Assembly (NCBI RefSeq): GCF_000149955.1
Contig: NC_030987.1
Coordinates: 4,459,190 to 4,523,189 of the forward strand
From: Fusarium oxysporum f. sp. lycopersici 4287
Taxonomy: Eukaryota; Ascomycota; Sordariomycetes; Hypocreales; Nectriaceae
Direction of reading: 5' to 3'
DNA length: 64,000 nucleotides
The translations under genes and the position numbers were made by a program. Below the pieces are notes generated by a model. That model worked only from the letters and a program-made list of their open reading frames with translations, was not told the DNA's origin and searched no databases. Below are positions 34,701 through 45,971 of this stretch, piece by piece; position 1 is the first letter of the stretch; each line of letters begins with the position of its first letter.

Positions 34701-36005
34701 CTATGCACCACCCGCATTATAGGCAAGGCGGTTATTACTGCCATTGGGGTCAGACACAACATTGGGAATAGCAGCGGTGAGGATACGTTGAGTGACAGCA
34801 GCAGAACCTCGGATGCCCTCCTTCGAGATAAAATATGCAGCAAGACCAGCAACATGGGGCGCGGCCATGCTCGTGCCAGAAAGGTACCTGCTGCCGGAGT
34901 CGCTAAGGTGCCACGCACTGAGAACACCACTACCAGGTGCAAAGATATCAACTAAGGAGCCATAATTAGACCACGCAGTACGGTAGTTAGAAGATTCAAC
35001 AGCACCGACAGTAATAGCGGATGGGGCAGAAGCGGGTGAGTAGTATGAGGCGTCGTCATCTGAATTGCCAGCAGCGACAACAACGGTGAGACCAGCATCA
35101 GTAGCGGCCTTGACGGCATCATTGACGGCGGCAGTATAGTAGCCCCCGAGGGACATATTAATGACAGCCTTTTTGGTGACACCTCGGGCCTTGGCGTTTT
35201 TGACAGTCCACTGTAGGCCTTGGATTACACCAGCCATAGTGCCAGAGCCGGTCTTATCGAGCACCTTAACTGCAAACATTTGACAGGACTTGGCCACGCC
35301 GTAGGTTTTGCCGCCGATAGTGCCGGCAACGTGAGTGCCATGGCCATATTCGTCCGTATTGGGAGAGCCGCTGATAAAGTTGGCACCCCAGGTGGCGCGG
35401 CCATCTGAGAACTCCTTGTGGGTGATTCGAATGCCTGTGTCGATTATATATACATTTGTGCCGGCGCCGGCAGTGGTGTCATAGTAGTAGCTTGAGTCGA
35501 AGCCGGGGGAATTGGGATTAGGTGCATGTGAGATGCGAGCGAGACCCCAAGGGCTCGTTGCTGGTTGGTGTATGCGCGCTTGGTTAGGGGGCCAAAGGGA
35601 AAGGCAGCAGCGGCAGTGATATTAACCACAGTATCCTTCTCAATATAAGCGACCTAGTCACTAGAGTTAGTTTCTATCTCATTAGAACTCAAGGTTAGAA
35701 GCGCTTACTAGATCAGAGTTGATAACATCTTTGAGCTCTGAGGCTGGAATCTCAGCAATGTAGCCTTGGAAACCACCAAGGTTGATATTCTCAATAACAC
35801 CCTCCTTGCCCTTAGTCTTGGCCTTGGAAGTGATGGTATGTTCGTGCTTCTGTTTGCTGCCAGACTTCATATTGGGCTTGTACATGACGATGTAGCTGTC
35901 CGGAACAACAGCTGCAGAGTCGACCCCACTGTTCTTGATGATCGCCTGGCTAAGGGCTAAACCAACAAGTCCAGTAAGACCGAAAAGAGCTGTGGTAAGC
36001 TTCAT
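34701..36005 (-). CDS. Secreted S8 subtilase (proteinase K-like); frameshifted
   Basis: An extracellular serine protease precursor. Exon 1 is 36005-35709 and exon 2 is 35653-34701, with a 55-bp intron (GTAAGC to TAG). The signal peptide is MKLTTALFGLTGLVGLALSQ. An I9 inhibitor propeptide follows (DSYIVMYKPNMKSG to VAYIEKDTVV), then a Lys-Arg processing site LTKRAYTNQQ. The mature domain has the full triad: DTGIRITHKE (Asp), GHGTHVAGTIGG (His) and LSGTSMAAPHVAGLA (Ser), and ends normally at GGA-stop. Between the Kex2-like site and SPWGLARISHAPN the frame changes once, near 35553: one base is missing. The coding total is 1,250 nt, one short of a multiple of three. All catalytic parts are intact, so either a very young pseudogene or a sequencing error. 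Confidence 0.87.
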
Positions 36006-37420
36006 ACTGTAGTTATGATGGTTGCTAAGAGTATAATAAAAGTAAAAGTTCTTTAAGATAAGGAATAGATCTTTATTGTAAAATGTGTTGTGGGTAACAG
36101 AAGGATAAAGAGGTCTATAACAGCCTTCTTATACTTTTTTTCATTGTCTATTATCATCAACTCACTATCCAGCAGACCTAATATTTTGGTATACTATTGG
36201 GCTGAATGGCAAGAACTTCTGCAGGTGGTAGCTCGACCCCGACTAATCGAATGAGGATCACATGGCGAAAATGAAGGGTTCACACTTCGAACGGCTTCTA
36301 AGTTCTTCAAACGGCCTCTAAGTTCCAGCCTTAAGAACCAGAAACGGAGATCCACAACCGTTCGGCTTCTTAGAACGGACATAGTTCAAAGGTCAGGTCG
36401 GTTTAGCCAGCGCCCTCAGTGGCTTGTCATAGCTAAACACACCGTTAAAAAACGGAGATCAATAAGCCCCGTTCCGAAGTAAGTGCTGTGAAAATAAGTC
36501 TCGACAACAAATACATAGGAAGGACATTCCACGCATTGAACTTGGGCTGTCAACATGCACGCTAACTTAGCGCCACTTAAACTTAGGGATTACATTGATG
36601 TTCCTGCATATGTAGTCAGCCTTGAAGTAACCCCCACTCTCTCAGCCGCTTAGGCCTCCCTTTGTATATACCTTAAACCTTAATTCCTATTCACCGCCAT
36701 CCTGCCACTAACGCTCATATGCATTGACGGTGGAGGTATACATATTTTGAAAAAGGCTTAAAGCAGGCCAGGCAGGTCATATGGTTCCTGGGTCTTGAGT
36801 GGGCTTACAATCTAGACCCTGGGCCAGATTTATACCTCCTCATTATTATCTACACCCAGGCAATAAGGTTCATAGGACCTTGGAAAGTGCACCAAGACAA
36901 CATACTGGCATATGATGGGTTATAGGTACGAAGACTATGAGTCTGTCAGCCTGGTCAGTTTATATAGCCTAAAAAGTCGGCTGGCTGATTTATTAAGGCT
37001 TTCTTAAGCTTGTTAATAACAAAGAAGCAGAGCTTAGTCTTGTACTTAGAGGGTTTTGCTATTTATCCGCAGAGATATTAAAAAAGCTGTTAAGGAAAGC
37101 TAAGGCAGGCTAGAAAGAAGTATATAAATGATTTGTTCTTAGTAGAGCTCTAAATAGCAGAACGCCATTTATTAGGAATTGAAGTGGGATGTTCTTCCGA
37201 TTAAGTAGCATTTAAGCTAAGCGATGAGCTGAATGGCTAGACAGACGAGAAAATAGGTCTCCCTAAGAAAGAATTAAAGGAATTGGACTGGGGGCTTTTC
37301 GCCTTGAAAACGGAATTTCGCTAGCTTTATGTACATGATACCCACATTCGTAGCAGCTGTTGGGTTTATGGTCACTGCGCAATCGTGGTGCAGCACGATG
37401 TTTCGCAGAACTGCAAAAAG
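36006..37420. other. Gene-free, AT-rich stretch
   Basis: 5' flank of the subtilase and then about 1.3 kb rich in TTAAG/CTTAA and TAGGC-type words. It may be eroded transposon sequence. I see no transposase frame. Confidence 0.45.
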
Positions 37421-37856
37421 AGAACCCCCAGTGCAGGGCTTGAACCTACAGCCTTCGACAGTTTTGACGAACGGCGCTCATGAGAACAACCGTTGTTCGC
37501 GGTCAACGAACGATGTGCTAACCGATTGCACCAACCAGGGTCAAGTGATGTTGTTGGAACTTAGGAATGGAATCTTGGTACAGAACTGAAAAACGAGAAC
37601 CCCCAGTGCAGGACTTGGTCCTGCAGCCTTTGACAGTTTTAAATAACGGTGCTCCTGAGAACAACCGTTGTTCGAGGTCAATGAACAATGTGCTAGCTAA
37701 TTACACCAATCGGGGTCGAGTCAGATTGCTGAGACTTAGGATTGACATCTTTGTGTAAAAGTGCAAAAAGAGAAACCAACCCGCGATGAAAGACTCGAAC
37801 TTTCAACCTTCGCCGGTGAATCCGTGTATAATAACAGAACGGTGTTCTAGGAAGAA
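37421..37856 (-). repeat. 175-bp tandem array of tRNA-like heads
   Basis: Three units, all on the minus strand. Equivalent points (the AGAA after the A5 tract) fall at 37421, 37596 and 37771, exactly 175 bp apart. Units 1 and 2 carry an A box (TTGGTGCAATCGGTTAGC in unit 1), a B box (GGTTCAAGCCC in unit 1), a complementary acceptor-like ACCC/GGGT pair and then TTTTT. Unit 3 keeps the B-box half (AAGTTCGAGTC). About 57 bp of spacer repeats between units. Confidence 0.7.
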
Positions 37857-38040
37857 ATTCTGAGCTTTATCTCAAAGCTCGCGAGCAGTTGTTCATCTTA
37901 TTCTCTAGAGTAAAACAACATCTATCTGTATTAGCGTCGGAGCCTTTGTCGTATCCATGTAATACAATAAAAGATCCAGCGCAGATAGTCCACCCATGTA
38001 AGTATGTCTGTCATATGACAAGAAATGCAAAAAGGAAACC
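37857..38040 (-). repeat. SINE body, second copy
   Basis: About 180 bp matching 33590-33770. It ends at TGCAAAAAGGAAACCCCC, the tail of a tRNA-like head whose remainder is missing. Confidence 0.65.
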
Positions 38041-39335
38041 CCCAATCAGGGGTAAATATAACAAAAGAATACAACTGTAACTCCCTCACTGACTCTAACG
38101 AGACGAGAAGATAGGAGATGGACTGATCGCACTCACCACGTGCTACCCCTCATGAACGAGGGGTTGATCCAGCCCCCTAAGGGTGCGGTAAGAAAAGCAG
38201 GAGATTAACCACTCCGGCAGTTGCGGGCCCGAAGGTGAAAGAAATGCAGATTAATTGAACTGATATAGGCTTAACATCACAAACTGCTGTTAACTTTCTC
38301 TCCCTCATAGAGACTCTGTTGGCACAGGCCCGCACTTCACGGCACTGCATCGTCGAGCCGCTTCCGAGAACCACAGACACCTCAAAAGCTGCAAGCGACT
38401 CCACCGAACTGCCCCGATGGGGTAATCACCCATCTTGCCCTTCTCAAAGTCTTTCACCTCTCTCCTTTCATGTTCATCGCTAATCTGTGTCTCCTATCGC
38501 ACACCACACACCCGTCAGGCTGCTGACAAGCAAGCTCTCAAGCACGAGGGAATCATAATATCATCTGCCTTTTAGACCTTATCCATAAGGTCAACTTGAA
38601 CCACAGCAAATAGACCTTGCCGCTAGTAGAAGCCTTAGAATTACCTGTGGCTCCTGCACCTGGCACGTCTACTTCTTTCGCGCTTCCCATGAACCCTCCC
38701 AGCATCGTTAGCCTTCTTCTTCACGATCGCCCCTCTTATATTTCGACCTTCAACACAGGGATTTATTTTCTTTTTATCACAATTCTCTTTGCTTCTACAT
38801 CAGTCGACAGGAAGTAATATAAAGCTTATCGACGCTATACCACATCGCAATTAAGCTGCTTCGCTGCTTCACCTTCAATGCTGTAAGCTTCTATTTGGCG
38901 ACCGTCTAGTCATATACAAAGTCACCTGGCTGAGGTGAACAGCAGATACAGAGCCCTACAGATCAGTATTCCTTCCAGTTCGAGCACCCGTGTCACCGGG
39001 TTTGATTTCGGTCTCCCCTTTTATAGGATGGATGAGACTGGACAGCTGGGCCAAGGGACAGGGGGCGATCAATAGTCCGGTTTATCAATATTGCTTCCAG
39101 CTTAAGCACAACAATGCCAATCAGCCGAGGGCATCGAAGATCTAGGCGTCCATACTATCAACACGAATGTTTACGTCTTATGCAATATTTAGATTAGGTA
39201 TGTAAGAATTGCCCGAAGTTTATCATAAACTCAGCTAAAGATTATCTTTCTCAGGTTCAAGAATCAAGGTTTCCGACCAGGCTTGCTATCAGCGACGAGC
39301 AAATGTGTGTTGAACAGCCTATCCTCGCACTTACC
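38041..39335. other. Gene-free stretch with dispersed repeat blocks
   Basis: The block at 38165-38210 (CCCCCTAAGGGTGCGG, then AAGCAGGAGATTA) resembles 51787-51830. No coding region is supported. Confidence 0.4.
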
Positions 39336-39339
39336 CTGA

Positions 39340-39600
39340 CCACGGAAAGCATCAGTCAGAATCAAGGGGGACCAATCACTTCCCCCTACAACACCTGGGA
39401 AGCCTTGTGTGTCAAGAGTTGAGCGTTATAGTGTTAATATGACCACGGGAATCATCAGTCGGAAGCAGGGGGGAGACCAAGGCTTCGAGGATCACTCCCC
39501 CCCCATAACACCTGGTTGCATGTCATATGTATCAAGAATTGAGCGTTACAATGTTAATATGGCCACGGGAAGCATCAGTCAGAAGCAAGAGAATACTATG
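39340..39600 (+). repeat. Tandem repeat of about 100-120 bp (2.5 units)
   Basis: Units share CACGGGAANCATCAGTCNG, a run of G, CCAAGGCTTCGAGG, a run of C and ACACCTGG. Units start near 39341, 39441 and 39562. Related units occur at 49260-49465, with the TTGTGTGTCAAGANTAATTG block. Confidence 0.7.
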
Positions 39601-40745
39601 CTGCTCTTACAGTTACAGATAATGCTTTTCTAATATTTGAGGATTTTAGAGTAATTTAGGATAATCTTAACCTAAGCTTAGAAAGAGTTTTATGGGGCTC
39701 GTACTTGTCGCGACTGATGAGATGTGCCGTTGCTGTTGCTGTAGAACCACGGCGCTTTAGATGTTGGCGACCCGAGAAGCAGGAGGACGTCTGGCCATGG
39801 CCTGACAAGTCAACTAAATTTACACTAAATTTGCATAAGCTTAGACTAAATTTACCTACATAAGCCCTGGTTCCGCTGTGAGCAGCCATTGTTGTGACTA
39901 ATCTGCGCTTTGTACGGAGTACAACACGGGAAGTGCGCGCATTTTACCTTGGTTTAGCCGCAACCTCGCTTTTCTCAAGTACTCCAGCTTTATTTTACTA
40001 CATCGGCATCCAACACAGCAACTACCACTCTTCATCGAGTTTGCATCCCTTTTCATGCTTTTACATCTAAATCGATCGCTGAAGATATGGTCCTATCAAT
40101 ACGTCACTTATGTAATGCCATCCGACTTCATCCGGAGGTGGTCAGCCCCTTCTACTGATAACAGCACTAACTCTGACATTAGTTCCCTCGCGACTGCCCA
40201 TACTAGACCATTTACGCATTTTCTCCATCACATCTTCCTCATATTCATGCACTTAACACACATCTTTCACTTCCTTGACTACTGTCAATACCTTTCACAA
40301 CAGAAATCTACATCTACTCCACCAAGACGAATCTAGAACTGCGAGGAAAGCTTCACGGGTCTACTCCAACAGGAGTTCCTTCATAGACTTCATTAACCTA
40401 GGTGAGCTTTGAAGCATGATTAAATCCTCATTTAGGTTGGTTTTAGCCTTGCGATATTATTAACTTAGAAGAGTATTTTTCTAACTTGAGGCAGGTTTAG
40501 GCGGCCGTACAAGATGAAAAACAGCGAGAAACCGGGCAATAATCAGCCTCAAGGAGTCTACGCCTGGACACAGGGCCAGGGAATAGCAAAAGACTTATCA
40601 TATGACTCATATCCTAGGATATCTGAGTTGGCAGGTCAGTCACAAATAAAAGCAGCCTCAATATTCGATAATTTTAAAAGCCTAACCTTGGACCAAACAT
40701 ATCAGAAAAACATCTTCATTACATAGGATACGTTTTCCAACATCT
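39601..40745. other. Eroded repeat sequence
   Basis: Contains AT-rich words typical of RIP-mutated DNA near 39600-39690. At about 40290-40370 lies a block (CTACTCCA to TTCACGGGTC) related to 56830-56910. No gene. Confidence 0.35.
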
Positions 40746-41039
40746 ATGAGGCCGAACTTGCCGCGATTACATCGCCTGACAGGCGATTGCCAGCTTGAAA
40801 GCCGGCACGTCAGTCACAAATGCAAGGCTGCGTTTGAGATTATCCTTGATTTCAAAGTATCAAGCAAGGCACTCGACTCTTACGATGCCTTCGGGCTATT
40901 TGGACCAGCCACTGACTCCGGAATGCTTGTTGGCTACAAGAACTTGAACGAATATCGACTTCTTGAACTGCAGATCTTGCTTGATTCCAACACCACCGTT
41001 ATTCACTTTGGTCTCCTGGTCTCCCATTCCATAGTTTGA
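40746..41039 (+). pseudogene. Module-B gene-family remnant
   Basis: An open stretch of 97 codons starting at EAELAAIT-like sequence, then HRLTGDCQLESRHVSHK and CKAAFEIILDFKVSSKAL. The same start block recurs at 49045, 54870 and, in minus orientation, near 59935. I do not recognise the family. Repetition with decay suggests an expanded accessory gene family. Confidence 0.4.
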
Positions 41040-41331
41040 GCAAGACTGTTGACAGCCGGGTCAATCGGCACACTCCCATCTAATACTTCTCTGCCAGAGA
41101 TCCTTCACCGATGAATCCTCACTCTCTTCCGGTCGGTCCGCCTTAGTCCCGCCCTTTCGTGAAAAGCGGCGATGCCCTGGAATGCCCTGAAAAAAGGAAT
41201 CGAGATAAACCCTTGATTTAGGTGGCTAGGCTATTACACTAAAGGGGCAAAGCTTAGCAACAGGTGGTATACAGACAGAACGCGAATTAAGAAAATAGAA
41301 TATGATAGAGGATTGATAATTTAGCTAATAA

Positions 41332-41553
41332 NNNNNNNNNNNNNNNNNNNNNNNNNNNNNNNNNNNNNNNNNNNNNNNNNNNNNNNNNNNNNNNNNNNNN
41401 NNNNNNNNNNNNNNNNNNNNNNNNNNNNNNNNNNNNNNNNNNNNNNNNNNNNNNNNNNNNNNNNNNNNNNNNNNNNNNNNNNNNNNNNNNNNNNNNNNNN
41501 NNNNNNNNNNNNNNNNNNNNNNNNNNNNNNNNNNNNNNNNNNNNNNNNNNNNN
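41332..41553. other. Assembly gap (222 N)
   Basis: A run of N that removes the rest of the hAT transposase reading frame. Confidence 0.99.
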
Positions 41554-41797
41554 TTCCGGCGATGTTCTCCCCTGAGTGTTCCCCTTCCACTTCGCGTAGC
41601 GCCAAGACAGCAGTTCGACGCAGCCCAGATTTGTCGATGAAATGTGCTGCTACTCCAAGCACTGCGAGGTAGTTCGGCGACGTCCACAGATCAAGGGAAC
41701 TGACAACACGGATTCCTATTGCATTCTGCGAACCTATTACTCTGGGGTCCAGGTGATATACATTTAGATCATTAAAGAATATGCTATATAGATTCAT
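41554..41797 (-). mobile_element. hAT transposase fragment
   Basis: The frame reads NAIGIRVVSSLDLWTSPN, then YLAVLGVAAHFIDKSG, then EVEGEHSGENIAG. The DxWTSPN...GVxAHFID...EGEHSGENIA pattern is characteristic of the RNase H-like core of fungal hAT (Restless-like) transposases. The frame enters the N gap and its upstream part is degenerate and AT-rich. No terminal inverted repeats could be placed. Confidence 0.75.
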
Positions 41798-42936
41798 AAC
41801 TAGCTTATTAGATCTCTTAGATTAAATTAAAGATTATCTTAAATACAGCCTTATACTCTAGACTAACCTGTTGACTCTTAATCTGCCGGCCATTTGATCA
41901 CTTAAAGATCAGAACTCTGCATCAATGCTCCTCTCCTTGGTATCACTCCTCCGAGGCGTCCAAGATTCATATTAGTGAAATAATTATAGATTTGCGTTAA
42001 GAAAGTATTGTTGTGTGAGATGTATTAGAAGTAAAGTATGATGAAAGAATGCCGAAAGGATGCTCAAGTGGAAGATGTGTGTTGGTAAGAGACGTGCCCC
42101 CTCCTCCACGTTACACACACCCTCTTCTTCCTGCTGCAACCCCATTACTGGCCCCGAATCCAGTGTTCTTTGGTCTATAAGGTCCTTTGAGAGCTTGAGC
42201 AGGAACTGCAAATGGTCTGAGGGTTACTTCATCTTTGGAGACTCATCGCAACGTCGAGGGCAAGAAATGTTATGCCAGCTATCCACATAACAGCTCATAG
42301 TTAGCTGTAGTGTCTTTGTAGACCTCCCTGAACAAAATGGCTTACTTGTTATTCAAGTATTCAAACAAATAATTAATGTAGTTTATAAATATACCAAATA
42401 AGCATCAATTAATAATGTTTTGCGGATAATGCTTAGAGCTTATCCAACTTTATTGCATCCCCATGTAGACTCGCACCCTCTATCTCCGAACCACACAACA
42501 GCTTGAGGTTTTTAATGCATTCAGGTATGGCTGAGTGATATTGATATGTGTTAAATATCATCAAATGGTAAGATTGATTCCTTAATGTCTTCGTTGATGA
42601 AAAGCACGCCAACTTCAATATGACCCGTAGGTTGATGTGTTTGGAGCTCAGGATGCGCCGCCTGGTGTGTGGAGGGAAGACAGAGAGTCATGAAATAAAT
42701 ATCTTTTTATTAAACAAGTTTCTTCTTAGGTAGTATTAATACTAAGGAAAGCTGAAGATTAATCATTAATCATTGCGTATGCATTACTATATATCAAAGA
42801 GGATCTCAAAAGACTCCGGTTGTAACAAGGAGGGCTATCAAGCAGCCCAGCTTCTTGTAGTACCTTGACCACCCCCACGGAAAGTACACCGACGTTATAT
42901 ACTAAAAGGAAGAGATCAACCTCTAACAAAAACAAA
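41798..42936. other. Gene-free, AT-rich
   Basis: Stretches at 41790-41870 and 42340-42430 are very AT-rich and look mutated. No gene. Confidence 0.45.
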
Positions 42937-43047
42937 GTCGAGTGGTGTAGTGGTCTTAACACACCACGGTCGCCCTGTTCAAGCCCGCTTCAAGTACAGG
43001 GGATGGGACGGCTTTGGAGCCCCGGTGGTTCGAATCCCCGGCTCGAC
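42937..43047 (+). repeat. tRNA-like Pol III element, enlarged central region
   Basis: 111 nt. Acceptor ends pair (GTCGAGT with GCTCGAC). The A box is TGGTGTAGTGG and the B box is a perfect GGTTCGAATCC, and TTTT occurs 20 nt beyond the end. In between are a duplicated TTCAAG word inside CCCTGT...ACAGGG and a GGCT...AGCC hairpin. The T stem has two mismatches. The TTCAAG in the loop would suit Leu(CAA), but the fold is not regular enough to call a functional tRNA. Confidence 0.6.
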
Positions 43048-43840
43048 ATATCCAATTCTTCTTTTGCATTTTCTAGATTAGTAGGTCTCTAAAGAATCTT
43101 CCCTCAAGTATGCTATATGACTGAGTCGATCAACTGAAGTTCAAGACTCCAACTTGAGTGGATGTATCAGCATAACTGCCGTGTCAATAAGACTAAACAA
43201 GAAAGCGAATCATTTGAGACCATGTCAATGATCTGCTTTCTTCCGCTCAGCTTCCTTGGTAAGCTTATCTTGCAGATTGTAGCCAGGAGGGCTACCAATT
43301 CATGTGATTGGGAGGTCATCTCCCCTTGGTAAATACCATACTATGGCAATGCTCCGACTATAGCTTCGTAATTACCATGTTTTAAGTGAACCTAATACAT
43401 GCTGTCTATAAGAGCAGACCTAGCGTGTAAACGACTATGTTACTGCTGTGGTGGCAGCCTTTTGTTGTTATTGTTTGACTTGGCACTGGCCGAACCTGTG
43501 ATGTGGCAAGTGTGAAGCTTGTGTGGCTGAATTGGGTCGCATTGAGATCCAAGTGCATCTAAATTCCAAGCTCCTGGCCTCTCTGCTTTTTTCTTTTCTT
43601 TTTCCTCCATTACGATCACAACACCAGCGCGTAAGTCAACAACATTTCTTTATTTTCGCCATGCGATGATTCAAAAGCTCATATGGTATTATGTACCGGC
43701 TGAGTAAATATTTCTTTCATGTTTCTATTGTTTTCGAAATCCTATTATGGCATTCCTTAATCCTTCCATGTGGCATGCTAGAATGCGAACTGGAGTTTGA
43801 TATACTGACACAGATTTATATAGAACCTTTAAAAGAAAAA
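43048..43840. other. Upstream region of RGG-tail ORF
   Basis: Contains a pyrimidine-rich stretch at 43590-43615 that could be a promoter. No gene is seen. Confidence 0.35.
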
Positions 43841-44193
43841 ATGCCTGCCTATCGGTAAGTTCACTTCAACTAATAGACCAAAATTTTGCTGACCTTGTAT
43901 GCTTAGATTTAACATTACTATCTCCCTTTTTGGGATGGCCTTTGTCTTGACCCTCCAGGTTTGTAAGTATTGCACTCTAATGACATACCTAACACTCACA
44001 ACTCACAGACCGGGACGATCTTGTAGGTGAATTACGACAATCAACGAATTCCTCGAAACTGAAACCTCTTTAGCCTCTCCCTCACCGTCACCCCCACTGC
44101 CGTGGTGGTGGTCGTAATGTCAACAGTGGTCGTCGTGGCCGGGGTGGTCGCGGTCGCGGCGGAGGCCGTAGCTACCCCAGAATCGGTAACTAA
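43841..44193 (+). pseudogene. Three-exon ORF with RGG-rich tail, split by one TAG
   Basis: Exons are 43841-43854, 43907-43962 and 44009-44193. Introns of 52 and 46 bp have GTAAGT donors and TAG/CAG acceptors. The spliced frame starts MPAYRFNITISLFGMAFVL and runs through YRDDLVGELRQSTN to a single TAG at 44071. It then continues in the same frame into RGGGRNVNSGRRGRGGRGRG and stops at 44191. A C-to-T change of a CAG codon, as RIP makes, would explain the TAG. RGG tails usually bind RNA. Family unknown. Confidence 0.4.
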
Positions 44194-45833
44194 ATGCCGG
44201 TTTGTAATTAACACATTGATGATATGAAATGCTTATACTAATATATTTCATACAGTTTTCTTTCCTATATCAACGACCGGGCTGGGTGCCCTGTGGGGCT
44301 TTAATCTTTTTAAAAAAAGAAAATATAATCAAAGCGTTCCTGGAGGGCATTGGTGTCGCCGTTTGTGTTTATTGTCTTCTCTTTATGCGACATGCTTTTA
44401 TGCAAATAATAACATCAGATATCCCTAGTAATACACCCGCTTGATTACCTTGAGCTTTTTCTACACTGTTGAAACGTCTGGCCTTTCTCGCTCTTCTTGA
44501 GACGTGCCTCATCCATAAATCCGGGCTCTGGTTCTCACCATATCGAGGAAAGCCACATCTGTCTGACTACCTTGGGCCTTGTCTGCCGTCAAACTCCCGT
44601 CCTCTTCGTCCTCCTGGCCACCCTCAATAGATTCGAAGAATGCTTATCTGGTTCTGGTGACTGCCGCATTAAGGCGTTATGCCTCATCCATGAGCCCTGG
44701 CGCTGTGGTTCTCACTATATCGAGGAAAGCCGCATCTCCTTGATTACCTTGGGCTTTGTCTGCCGTCAAAACTTCCGTCCTCCCCTGCCACTCAATTGGC
44801 TACTGTTTGACCGCGACCAGAATCACCGTTGTCATCTCTCTTGAATACGGGGCTTCGTTCTTATTACCGACCATATTCCACCCGCGCGTCTGACACGTCT
44901 AGCCACAGTACTGTAAATAATGCCGCTCTCCATGCAAGGGAAGACCAAAGGCGATAACGGCCATGTCGGAATCTGGTGAGATCTGCAGTTCAAGAAGTGG
45001 ATATCGGCCCAGGTTATCATCAAGGCCTAAGAGTAGTTCTTTATCCTTGACAGTGAGTTTGTCGTGAGTTGAAGTGAAGCCTTGTGGTGATTTGATGGGT
45101 ATGATACACTGCTGGGTCTGTGGTCGCGAGATTGGCGGAATACCAGCTCTAGATGCTGCAATTGATTTGGATAGTGAGATTATTATAAGTTGAAGTGCAG
45201 CCTCATGGTGGTAGCTCGATGAAGACAGTTTCGAGTCCGTTGTCGCGAGATTAGGGCTGTACCAGCTCGAGATACTACGATTCGGGTTGCGAGAGAATGA
45301 AATGCGAATGCCCTTGTTGAGTTTTTAGGTGAGGTTGAGACTGCACTGGGGTGGATGTTTTTAGTCGAAGCTGTAGAGAATAAGAGATGTGGAAGCTATA
45401 CCTAAGGATGAGAGGTTGAGAAGTTGGATGCCGACGTTCTAGGACGAGTTGCAACCAGAGTGGAGACTACTTATCTAATCCAAAGAGTTGCAACCAGGGT
45501 AGGTGCGGTATGTATGTTCTTCATTGGACGGTTCCTTTGAGTTATTGTGAAGAACAGGAAGGTCTAAGTCGATCAGCCCTCCCTCCTTTGCCATATGTCG
45601 AGGAGACGAGGCAGGAAGTCGGCTCAGAGCTTGCATCCAATATCGAGAAATCCTGACCGGGCATATCTTAGTACGATTTCCCTTATCTAAAGCGAGCCCC
45701 CAAGACAGGGAAATTAGTCTCGCCTTAGCTCAGCCATCTCAGCTAACCTTAGTAGTTTCAAGGCCTCCTAAAACCTCATTCTCAAGCCCACTTCGGCATC
45801 ACATTTATCACCACACAGAACTTAGCTGCCTCC
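44194..45833. other. Degenerate sequence, internal duplication
   Basis: Two similar blocks at about 44495-44590 and 44680-44775 share CTCACNATATCGAGGAAAGCC and CTTGGGC. No intact gene. Confidence 0.45.
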
Positions 45834-45971
45834 TATCCCTATTGCAACGAATGCCGCAGATATTTCGAAAGCGATGCCAAAACAAAAGAACAACATAACT
45901 CGAAATGGCATTACAATCACATATACTACGCCTGCGATGAAGGATTCCCATCAGAGTTAGAGCTACTTTAA
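45834..45971 (+). pseudogene. C2H2-type zinc-finger fragment
   Basis: The frame reads YCNECRRYFESDAKTKEQH, with a second His in KWHYNH, then a CDEGF start of another finger before a stop. It resembles the repeated CNxCxRxF...H fingers of some fungal proteins. Only one finger is left. Downstream frames (about 46080-46250) keep Cys/His-rich pieces. Confidence 0.4.

Noticed and set aside
37421..37856. CRISPR-like array
   Set aside because: The genome is fungal, the unit is 175 bp with diverged copies, and the A/B boxes explain the conserved parts.
42937..43047. Functional tRNA-Leu(CAA) with intron
   Set aside because: The TTCAAG loop word fits, but the D arm is of another type, the T stem has mismatches and no regular cloverleaf forms after removing an intron.
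44497..44844. 115-codon frame with an internal repeat
   Set aside because: The repeat is a local DNA duplication; composition is not protein-like and no start or splice context is convincing.
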